Below are positions 6,365-13,200 of a stretch of DNA of 23,513 nucleotides, piece by piece. Under the pieces are notes generated by a model. The model did no database searches. It was given only the letters and a program-made list of their open reading frames with translations, and was not told the DNA's origin. The DNA is from a virus. Location of the stretch: positions 1 to 23,513 of IMG/VR virus record IMGVR_UViG_3300044814_000124. One strand, given 5' to 3'. How positions within the stretch are numbered: position 1 is the first letter of the stretch; every line of letters starts with the position of its first letter. The position numbers and the translations under genes are program-made.

Positions 6365-6394
6365 TTGTGACGCAACTTCGCGAAATGATATTCT
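6365..6394 (+). promoter_or_regulatory. Sigma-70-type promoter for the plus-strand HNH gene
   Basis: TTGTGA at 6365-6370 and TATTCT at 6389-6394 are separated by 18 nt. This is the best -35/-10 pair seen in the window. It lies in the AT-richer gap between the divergent glycosyltransferase and HNH genes and would start transcription near 6401, about 55 nt upstream of the HNH start. Confidence 0.5.
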
Positions 6395-6401
6395 TTAGCG
6401 A

Positions 6402-6432
6402 CCCGGTCATGCTGTTCAGGGCAGCGACCGGG
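6402..6432 (+). other. Leader inverted repeat before the HNH gene
   Basis: CCCGGTC at 6402-6408 is complementary to GACCGGG at 6426-6432, with a 17-nt loop. It starts almost at the predicted transcription start, so it would form a 5' leader hairpin in the HNH mRNA. Confidence 0.4.
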
Positions 6433-6456
6433 CCTGACCGCAAATGAGGTGCGGCT

Positions 6457-7071
6457 GTGACTGATCCTACCGAACGTTGGAAGCCCGTCAAGAACTTCGA
6501 AGGTGCTTACGAAGTCAGCAGCGAAGGCCGGGTACGGAGTGTTGACCGTACGATAACTTCTCGTAACCGGTGGGGGCTGATGAAGAAGCGCCTGCGCGGT
6601 AAGGTACTCGCGCAGAACACCGACAACTACGGCTATCAAAGGGTCAATCTGTTCAAAAATGGTAAAAGTAAACCCTACCGGGTGCACCTACTCGTCGGGG
6701 AAGCTTTCCTCGGGCAGCGCTCGCCAGGACATGATATCCGGCACGGTCCGAAGGGACGCAAGGCCAACGCAGCTGCAGATCTCTGTTACGGAACGCGTGC
6801 CGAAAACGAGCAGGATAAGATCCGTGACGGTTCGTTCCGGCATGGCGGCGACGGTCGTTCCGGTGAGGCCGCTAGCCACCACAAGCTGACCTGGGTTATC
6901 GCCCGGGAGATCCGGCGCAGGCGTGCGGCGGGTGAACGCGGTAGTGACCTGGCTCGTGAGTTCGATGTCAGCTCGACGACGATTTACTACATAGCAACAA
7001 ACAGGCAGTGGAAGACTGAGCACGATCCGGGGAGGGTTATACTGGGAGAGACGCCACACCAGGGTGGCTAA
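6457..7071 (+). CDS. NUMOD4/HNH homing endonuclease
   Basis: The 204-residue protein has three parts. An N-terminal NUMOD4 module (residues 5-35) shows W-KPV-FEGAYEVSSEGRVRSVDR. A HNH nuclease (75-115) has the first His in RVHLLVGEAF (H77), a second in IRHGPKG (H96), the central Asn in KAN (N104) and the closing YGTRAEN. A C-terminal helix-turn-helix (142-188) reads KLTWVIAREIRRRRAAG...LAREFDVSSTTIYYI. The layout is that of free-standing homing endonucleases in phages, which cut intronless or empty alleles and spread by repair. The GTG start follows GAGGTG. Key residues look intact. It lies convergent to a related gene at 7456-8076. Confidence 0.85.
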   Translation: MTDPTERWKPVKNFEGAYEVSSEGRVRSVDRTITSRNRWGLMKKRLRGKVLAQNTDNYGYQRVNLFKNGKSKPYRVHLLVGEAFLGQRSPGHDIRHGPKGRKANAAADLCYGTRAENEQDKIRDGSFRHGGDGRSGEAASHHKLTWVIAREIRRRRAAGERGSDLAREFDVSSTTIYYIATNRQWKTEHDPGRVILGETPHQGG

Positions 7072-7119
7072 CCAAGCCTTACCGTAGTGACTAGCCACGC
7101 CACGTCCACTCTTACCTCA

Positions 7120-7458
7120 CCGACTAGTCATCCCTTTGCAGGCCTACCCTCGCCGCACCGACGACCCCTTCCCCGTCGCTTCATCCCGTCCCCGTTCACG
7201 CCGACTACCCTGCCCACCCCGCACCAATTCGACCCTCACCGACTTGCCAAATCTCACCCTCCCGGACCCTGCCGACTACCCACCCCAGTCCCGCCCGATC
7301 CTGTCCGACAAGTCACCCCGACCCGCGACTGCCCCTCCCGGACCCTGCCGACTTGCCACGCCTGCACTTACCGGGTCGTCCCAGCCCCCTCCGACTAACC
7401 TGTCCCGCCCAGGCCCCGCCGACTGCCCGCCTCCACCCTGCTCATCCCGGACCGACTA
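7120..7458. repeat. C-rich CCGACT repeat array between convergent HNH genes
   Basis: The gene-free stretch 7072-7455 holds an irregular array of CCGACT hexamers, often extended as CCGACTA or CCGACTT. Copies start at 7120, 7201, 7239, 7272, 7348, 7391, 7419 and 7452, with variants at 7305 and 7325. A 21-nt exact repeat occurs at 7257-7277 and 7333-7353. The plus strand is G-poor: 6 G against 31 C in 7201-7260 and 11 G against 32 C in 7261-7320. The last copy overlaps the stop codon of the minus HNH gene. Plus-strand ORFs here are proline-rich artefacts of the composition. Function unknown. Confidence 0.7.
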
Positions 7459-8076
7459 TCCTCGCCACCGCTTCTCAGCACCTTGACGTCCGTACTCCCG
7501 GCGGCGCTGCCGCATGTCTGGCGTGCTGATCAGTGATCGCCCGTCGATTTCCGGATCAGGGATGCCGTCGGCCAGATGTGCCCAGGTCTTGCCATGAATG
7601 GCGTTGCTCATGGCTCCCGAGGTGACACCAAACTCGGCGGCCAGGGCGACCTGCGTCTCACCCGCGGCATAACGGCGACGGCACTCCAGGACGATGGCTT
7701 CCGTCAGCTTAGCCCGTACGCTCCGTTCACCCTGGTTGCTAGTGCCGTCCCGCACCCGGTCCGCGCCCTGATTCCGGCTGCGCGTTCCCCATGACAAGTT
7801 ACCCAGGCTGTCGTCAAGCTGGCCGCCTGGGCCGTGGCAGGCCTCCTGTCCTGACGGGCGCGGACTGGCAAACGTTTCCAGAACCAGGTTGCTAATCCGG
7901 TAGAACTTCACTTTTCCGTACTTGGACAGCCCGACTTGCCGGTAGCCCTTCGTAGAGAGCTGCGGCTTCAGAACTTTCCCACGTGTGGTTGCCCGTGGCA
8001 GCGATGAGACGCGCCCGTAATTTGATACCTCGTACCAGCCCTGGTAACCGGGTACAGGTAGCCATCGTTCCTCCAC
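7456..8076 (-). CDS. NUMOD4/HNH endonuclease paralogue, active site altered
   Basis: The 206-residue protein shares the layout of the gene at 6457: NUMOD4 (residues 3-28, WLPVPGYQGWYEVSNYGRVSSL), HNH region (58-105, ending NLSWGTRSRN) and helix-turn-helix (122-168). The canonical first His of the HNH core is replaced by Ser 62 (YRISNLVLETF against YRVHLLVGEAF in the neighbour), and the expected Asn in the CHGPGGQLDD stretch is Asp 89. Cutting activity may therefore be lost or reduced. The GTG start has no separate leader: TATAAT lies 6 nt upstream. It points away from the intron-bearing major tail gene, whose start is 137 nt away. Confidence 0.8.
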   Translation of the reverse strand: MEERWLPVPGYQGWYEVSNYGRVSSLPRATTRGKVLKPQLSTKGYRQVGLSKYGKVKFYRISNLVLETFASPRPSGQEACHGPGGQLDDSLGNLSWGTRSRNQGADRVRDGTSNQGERSVRAKLTEAIVLECRRRYAAGETQVALAAEFGVTSGAMSNAIHGKTWAHLADGIPDPEIDGRSLISTPDMRQRRREYGRQGAEKRWRG

Positions 8077-8082
8077 GTATCA

Positions 8083-8088
8083 ATTATA
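8083..8088 (-). promoter_or_regulatory. Consensus -10 (TATAAT) of a leaderless HNH transcript
   Basis: TATAAT on the minus strand ends 6 nt before GTG 8076, placing the transcription start at the start codon. The -35 region is weak. The absence of a spaced Shine-Dalgarno sequence fits leaderless initiation, common in actinobacteria. Confidence 0.5.
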
Positions 8089-8177
8089 TGCCATTCACGT
8101 GCGGACAGGCTACCTAATAAGCTAGACTGCCGTTAGCAACGTATGGCCGCGGCCCTAGCCGATGCGACCGGAGCCGG

Positions 8178-8202
8178 CCTCCTCGTAACAAAAGTGAGGA
8201 GG
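8178..8202 (+). promoter_or_regulatory. Hairpin covering the ribosome binding site of the major tail gene
   Basis: CCTCCTC at 8178-8184 pairs perfectly with GAGGAGG at 8196-8202, loop 11 nt. GAGGAGG is the Shine-Dalgarno sequence of the major tail protein (ATG 8214). In the folded leader the site would be hidden, so translation could be switched or delayed. Confidence 0.5.
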
Positions 8203-8213
8203 TGAGCTGTAGA

Positions 8214-8978
8214 ATGTCCCGTATTCACGGTCAGCTCCCGGCCGCCTGACAGAGTGATCTGTTAGTGAAAACCGCGAGAATTGCTGGAAAGCCCGAGTCA
8301 CCTGGCCCCACCACAACGTGGCGTGAAAACGCGAGCGTGACGGTTCGAGAAGTGGCCAGCAGGGGTAATCAGCAGCCGAGCCCGCCTGGTTCGTCCGACG
8401 GGAAGGTTCAGAGACTATGTACGCGGCACCCCACGCGGGTGAAGATAGAGTCCGGACTGCGCAGAGATGCGCAGAGGCTAGCAGAAATGACTAGCCCGCT
8501 TGCCTCCACCACGGGGGGCGGGTAGTAACAAGATCGAGGAACGGTATCGCGTACGTCGCGGTTACTGGCAACGGCACCTTCGCAACAACTGATGTCGCTA
8601 GCCCCATGGCATTCCTTTTAGCTCAGCGACTGGAGTATAAATTTCGTCGTAAACAAGGTTGACGTCACCGCGATGGGTGACCAGAACCTGATCTGGGTAG
8701 CGGGCCTGCCGGACGCGTCTGGTGACTTCACCGGGTTCTATGACACCGCGTCCGCGCAGACATATGTCAGCGCCACCGACGGCCTGCCGCGCAGTTTCTA
8801 CCTCTACCCGTCAACCATCGCGAACCAGGTAGGGCCTCCCGGTCAGTACTTCTTCGGCCAGATCCTGCCTGACTACGCGATTTCCGGCGGTGTTACCGCG
8901 GCGGTCTCGCTCAAATCTACCTGGAATGCAGCCTCACGTATTCAGAGGTATCCTTCCGTCGGTCTCGCCGGCACCTGA
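8214..8978 (+). CDS. Major tail protein, split by a group I intron; frame break in exon 2
   Basis: Exon 1 (8214-8231) encodes MSRIHG after GAGGAGGTGA. Removing the intron 8232-8536 joins it to RNGIAYVAVTGNGTF..., restoring the MSRIHGRNG start usual for this family. Downstream, LSDWSINFVVNKVDVTAMGD, GLPDASGDFTGFYD, FYLYP, GQYFFGQILPDYAISGGV and a late SLKSTWNAAS are hallmarks of actinophage major tail proteins, which polymerise into the tail tube. About 152 residues would result, a normal length. However, the first part of exon 2 (8537-8620) and the rest (8622-8978) are in different frames: ASPMAFLL continues as AQRLEYKF, whereas LSDWSINF needs a +1 shift. ATG 8673 is inside the family's conserved region and is not a credible start. 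The break may be a sequencing error, recoding or a real mutation. Confidence 0.8.
8232..8536 (+). ncRNA. Group I self-splicing intron in the major tail gene
   Basis: The 305-nt element has all conserved core parts in order: P (AATTGCTGGAAAGCCC, from 8279), Q (AATCAGCAGCCGAGCC, from 8367), R (GTTCAGAGACTA, 8406-8417) and S (AAGATAGAGTCC, 8442-8453). Pairings fit: P3 CCGCG 8272-8276 with CGCGG 8422-8426; P4 TGCTG 8282-8286 with CAGCA 8370-8374; P5 8292-8294 with 8363-8365; P8 CACCC 8427-8431 with GGGTG 8437-8441; a peripheral CTGGCC/GGCCAG stem. P9-side hairpins lie at 8457-8474 (GAGA tetraloop) and 8476-8496. P1 pairs exon CGGU (8228-8231) with 8241-8244, giving the expected U-G at the 5' site. 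The 3' site is placed after G8536. No ORF lies inside. Exact splice sites are inferred from the restored protein. Confidence 0.9.
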
Positions 8979-9041
8979 TCCTAGCCCTTGCCGAAAGGTC
9001 ACGGGCTGCCGTGGCCTTCCGGCTCAACCCCGGGAGAAACC

Positions 9042-9635
9042 ATGCCCGAGCCAGAGGCAGACTACTCAATCGACTGGGACGACGAGCCACTGCCGAAGCT
9101 GTCACCACCGCCCCCGCCGACACCGGACCGGGAGCTGGCCGCCGTGCAGGCGCTCGCCGCCAAGGCCGAAGGCGGGAAGGTCGCCGAGGGCACCGTCACC
9201 GACAGCGGGAAGGTCGAGCTGCTCGGCAAGCACTTCCGCATCGCGGAGAAGATCGGCCTGATGCCGCTGCTCAAGTTCGCGTCCGCGTCTGACATCTCAA
9301 CCGAGGACCCGCGGGCGATGTCGGCTGTCTACTCGATGCTCAGGGACTGCATCTACGAGGGCGCTCCCGGGTGCGGCGAGTGCGATAAGTGCACCGCGGA
9401 TGACGAGACCGCGTGCAAGTCCTACGACAAGGGCGACTGGGCCGCGTTCGAGCAGCATGCGATCGATACCAAGGCAGACGCTGACGAGCTGCTGACGGTA
9501 ATCACCCAGGTGCTGGAGATTATCTCGGGGCGCCCTACCAGGCAGCCAGCTGGCTCCTCAGCTGGTCGGCGCGCAACGCGGCGCGTCTCGACGGGGAATT
9601 CCTCCGGCGGACGGGGCAAGGGATCGAGACGCTGA
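9042..9635 (+). CDS. Tail assembly chaperone (gpG-like)
   Basis: The 197-residue protein assists folding and loading of the tape measure during tail assembly. ATG 9042 is preferred to the in-frame 8988 because GGGAGA precedes it and the product then begins MPEPEADYSIDWDDEP, an acidic Pro-rich start typical of the family. Conserved segments follow: LGKHFRIAEKIGLMPLLKFA, AMSAVYSMLRDC, and WAAFEQHAIDTKADADELLTVI leading to SGRPT. An unusual Cys-rich loop (C111, C114, C117, C125) sits between RDC and DKGDW. Past SGRPT the frame reads basic low-complexity sequence, as expected for the unshifted product. The next ORF is reached by a -1 frameshift. Confidence 0.85.
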   Translation: MPEPEADYSIDWDDEPLPKLSPPPPPTPDRELAAVQALAAKAEGGKVAEGTVTDSGKVELLGKHFRIAEKIGLMPLLKFASASDISTEDPRAMSAVYSMLRDCIYEGAPGCGECDKCTADDETACKSYDKGDWAAFEQHAIDTKADADELLTVITQVLEIISGRPTRQPAGSSAGRRATRRVSTGNSSGGRGKGSRR

Positions 9636-9904
9636 CCGTCCGGCAGCTGCTCAACCTGGCCGCGGTCACCCTCATGCAGGGCATGGACGAAGACCAGGTA
9701 CGGGAATTCGAGGAAGAGATCGGCATGCGGGCGAACCCGGTGAAGGACGCGCGGGAAGCGCTGCTGGCGTACCAGGAGGCGCAGGGCATCACGTTCGAGA
9801 ACCCGGACGCGCCGGTCGCCCCGGACGCCAAGTCGGTCGCGATGGCCGAAGACGAGGAGCTAGGCGGGAACTACCTGGGAGGACCGCAACGTGGCCGCCG
9901 GTGA
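9042..9904 (+). CDS. Tail assembly chaperone fusion (gpGT-like, -1 frameshift product)
   Basis: In the -1 frame after about 9530 the sequence reads GAPYQAASWLLSW, LDGEFLRRTG, ETLTVRQLLNLA and QVREFEEEIGMRANPVKDAREALLAYQ, ending at 9904. This frame has no start codon of its own near its beginning; ATG 9674 would lose the conserved first part. The family makes such a G-T fusion by programmed slippage, here giving about 287 residues. The 3' end overlaps the next gene by 14 nt and contains its ribosome binding site (GGGAGGA). Confidence 0.75.
9525..9539 (+). other. Probable -1 programmed frameshift site
   Basis: In the zero frame the codons are TCG GGG CGC CCT ACC. A glycine tRNA on GGG (9528-9530) can re-pair perfectly with GGG at 9527-9529, moving to GCG CCC TAC; slippage of CCT to CCC at 9533-9535 is the alternative. 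There is no canonical XXXYYYZ heptamer, so the exact slip codon is uncertain, but the shift must fall close to SGRPT/GAPY. Confidence 0.55.
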
Positions 9905-10238
9905 GATTGACCTGGACGAGGCAGCGGTTACCGAGCTGCTCAACGCCGCGGACGGCCCGGTCGGCCGGATGCTGAGTGAGCTGAGCGAGCAGGCGGCCGG
10001 GGTCGCGCGGGGCAGGGTGCGGGTCCGGCACACGCGAACCTGGAGTGCGCGCAGCGACGCCTCCGCGCCTGGCTTCACGCTGGCAAGCATCAGTCCCAAG
10101 ATCGGTTATGACAGCCAGGGGCTGATCTACGGCGGGGTGACCGCGGCCGAGGACCCGACCGTTTTCCTGGAGGAACCGCGCGTTGACCGCCAGCGGTACC
10201 CGTTCCTTACTACGGGCCTGGACAGCCTGGAGCTGTGA
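9891..10238 (+). CDS. Small structural protein between chaperones and tape measure
   Basis: This 115-residue protein begins with an acidic helix (LDEAAVTELLNAADGPVGRMLSEL), continues into a basic RGRVRVRHTRTWSARSD segment, and has a SPKIGYDSQGLIYGGVTA strand pair and a YPFLTTGLDSLEL end. The end resembles HK97 gp10-type and other neck or completion proteins, whose C-termini often read PFL-x-AL. Position between the chaperones and tape measure is unusual for a neck protein, so only a tail-associated role is claimed. GTG 9891 follows GGGAGGA and overlaps the chaperone stop by 14 nt. Confidence 0.6.
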   Translation: MAAGEIDLDEAAVTELLNAADGPVGRMLSELSEQAAGVARGRVRVRHTRTWSARSDASAPGFTLASISPKIGYDSQGLIYGGVTAAEDPTVFLEEPRVDRQRYPFLTTGLDSLEL

Positions 10239-10255
10239 CATGACAGGCGGTAGCC

Positions 10256-13200
10256 GTGGCTAGGGATCTCGGGACAGCCTTCGTAGGCATTGTTCCCGAT
10301 ACCGGTGGCTTCCGGGCCAAGCTAATCGCCCAGCTTAAGGCAGCGATGGCCCGGGTCAGCGGTGATGTACCCATTGGCGCGGACGCCGCGAAACTAAATG
10401 CGGCCATCGCTGCGGCGCAGGCGAAAATAGCGACGCTGACCTCCAAGACATCAGACCTGCAGCTGGACGCTAACACCACGGCACTTGTCGCTAAGATCGC
10501 CGCGCTGCAGGCCCAGATAGCGCACCTGGGCGAAGCGATGTCGAAGATGACCGCGGACGTGGATATCCACGCGGCGGCGACCAAGATCCTTGCCCTTGAC
10601 GCGCAGGTCGCGGTGCTGAAGGACGCGGCAACTAAAATCAGGCTCGACGCGGACATCACCGCGATGACCGCTAAGCTCGCGCTGGCCAAGGCGGAAGTAA
10701 AGACGGTCGGTGATACCGCGACTACCGGGGGGACCCGGGCGTTCGGGCCGTGGTTCAACTTGTGGAGCCTGATCGGCCGTAAGGTTACCTTGTTCGGCGG
10801 CGCGTTCGGCACGACCGGCATCCTGGCCAGCGTCGGCGTGATCCACCTGCTCGCCCAGGGCATCCTGGAGGTCGGTGCGGTCGTCATCCCGGCCGCGGTC
10901 GCGCTGGGGGCGTTCGGAATCGCGGCTGCCTCAACGGTGAGCGATATCGTAAAGTCTGAACAGGCGATGCTTACGGTTACCACGGCCCTGGGGGGATCGT
11001 TCCCCGGGCTGACCGACGGGCTGCAGCATTTCACGGACTCGGTGAAGCCGCAGGTGTACATCTTGTTCGGCGAGGCGCTGAACACGATCAACGCCCATGC
11101 CGGGCTGTTCCAGCAGCTCGCTACCGGCGCCGGCCGGGTGCTCGACAGCCTGGGTGCACGGGCGGAGAACGCCCTCGGCGGCAACGGGCTGAACGGCCTG
11201 GTGTCCAAGGGCGTCGCGGACCTGCAGCTGCTCGGTGACATCATCGCTAACGTATTCGGGATTTTCGGGAACGTACTGAAGGTGCTGCCCGGGTACGCCC
11301 AGCTGCTCTTCTCCGCGCTGCGGGACGTGACCGGGGCGCTGGAGGCGATTACCGGCAGCTCCGCCGCGCAGGATCTACTCGGCATCGGGCTGGCCATGCA
11401 CGGGGCCGTCTTGTACGGCGGCCTGCTCGTTACCGCCCTCCTGCTCCTGCGCGGGCCGATTACCGCGCTGGGCAGCTTGTTTGTCACAGCGGGGCTGGCG
11501 CTAGCCGCTTACGTCGAGTCGGTTATCGTCGCCGAGGGCGCGACCGCCACATTCGCGGCGATCCTCGCGCCGCTGGCGCTGGTTAACCCGTTTGTCTGGG
11601 TGGCAGCGGGGATCGGGCTGCTGGTCGGCCTGGCCATCTGGCTCGGTAACGTCAAGACGGCAGCGCGGCAGGCCTATGACGCGATCATTTCGCAGGTGAA
11701 CGCGTCAACGACGTTCACCTCAGCGAATACGGCCCTCGCGCAGGGGCTCCAGCAGACGAACGAGCAGCTGAAGAACACGCCGAAGTACATCACGGTAACG
11801 ACCGTGGGAATGCACGGCCAGATGAGTACCATCAGGGAGCTGAACTCGCAGTACACCGGGCTGACGGATAACCAGAAGAACCTTTCCGCCACCCAGGTGA
11901 CATTGAACAGTCGCATGGCGGAGCTGACCAAGATCACCGGCAGCCAGTCGAGCGCCCTGGCTGACCTGAACTCCATCGGGGTGAAGGCGGGAGCGGTAGC
12001 CACCGAGTCGGACGCCGCGTTCAAGAGCCAGGTGACCCAGATCCAGGCGCTCGTTACCGCGGAGACGCAACTGGCCGGGTTCACCGGGGGTCCGGCTCTC
12101 GCGGCGCAGAACGCGCTGACCAACGTGTTCCTGAACGAGCAGCTGCCCGCCATCCAGAAGGTCGTCCAGGCCGAGGGCAACTTGCTCAGCGTGATCACCG
12201 GCGGCCAGGTCGCGTTCAACAACTTCCAGCAGTCGATTCAGGGCACGACGGCCAAGTTTGTCAGCCCCAGTGGCCTGGCGGACGCGGCAACGCTGGCCAA
12301 GGGCAACCTGTCCGGGCTGAACCAGCAGTCCCTGGCGTTCTCTAACACGCTGTACAACCAGAGCATCCCGGCGGCGCAGAAGCTGATCGGCTCGCTGCAG
12401 GAACAGAACATCAGCCAGAAGAACCTGACCACGGTGGTCGCTACCGCCGCCGGGCAGATGACCGCCTACACCGGCAAGAACACCGAGGCCAACTCGGTTA
12501 TCGTCTCGCTGATCAATAACGCGCTCGGCCCCGGCACGGTCAGCCTGAAGACGCTGAAAACCTGGGTGGACAACAACAGCACGTCGATGACCGGGTTCAG
12601 CTCAATCATCGCGGCGTCCACCATCAAGGCCGGCACGCTGGCGAACGTGCTGCAGACGCAGCTGACCGCGCAGTTCCAGGCCGACCTGCTCGCCAGCTCG
12701 GGCGCTACCGCCCAGATGAAGCTCTGGACTGACGCGATCACCAACGGGACCTCGCAGACGTCGGCCGGCAAGGCGACTCGTGACACGCTGATCGCCGACC
12801 TGGAGAAGACCGGGATGAGCGCCACCGCCGCCAAGACGCTCGTGGACAACATGCAGAAGTCCATCGACGCGATGAAGGGAAAGACGGTCGCGGTCGGCGT
12901 AGTCGGCAGCGGGTCAGGCACGATCACGTTCGCGGAACAGAACATCAAGAACGCGCAGACCGGCCTACTGGAGTTTCACGCGGCGGGCGGCCGGGTCGGC
13001 ACCGGAACCGGCACCAGGGACGATTACCCGGCGATGCTGACCCGGGGCGAAGTCGTCGTCCCGGTGGGCATGGTCAAGGCGGGCGCGGTCGATCACCTGC
13101 GCGGCAAGCTGCCCGGTTTCGCCAGTGGCGGCCTGGTCGGCCCGTACGGCGTGCTGTCCGGGGTCGGGCAGGACTTCATGGGCTCGGCGATGAGCCAGGC

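Noticed and set aside
7038-7043. TATACT as a promoter firing into the repeat array
   Set aside because: It is inside the HNH coding sequence and no -35 is found at suitable spacing.
7120-7458. CRISPR array
   Set aside because: The repeat is only 6-7 nt, spacing is irregular (28 to 81 nt) and no cas genes are nearby.
7087-7486. Two overlapping plus-strand ORFs rich in Pro, Ser and Thr
   Set aside because: They arise from the C-rich repeat array, have no ribosome binding sites, no domain pattern, and share the same sequence in two frames.
8341-8352. tRNA-like T-arm sequence (GGTTCGAGA)
   Set aside because: No acceptor or anticodon arms match around it; it lies in the peripheral P5 region of the group I intron.
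8673-8978. Internal ATG as the start of a 101-residue tail protein
   Set aside because: It falls inside the conserved VTAMGD motif and lacks a ribosome binding site; upstream codons encode required parts of the family.
10210-11487. 425-codon minus-strand ORF opposite the tape measure gene
   Set aside because: It is a shadow of a high-GC gene: low-complexity Ala/Ser sequence, no ribosome binding site, and the plus frame is clearly the tape measure.
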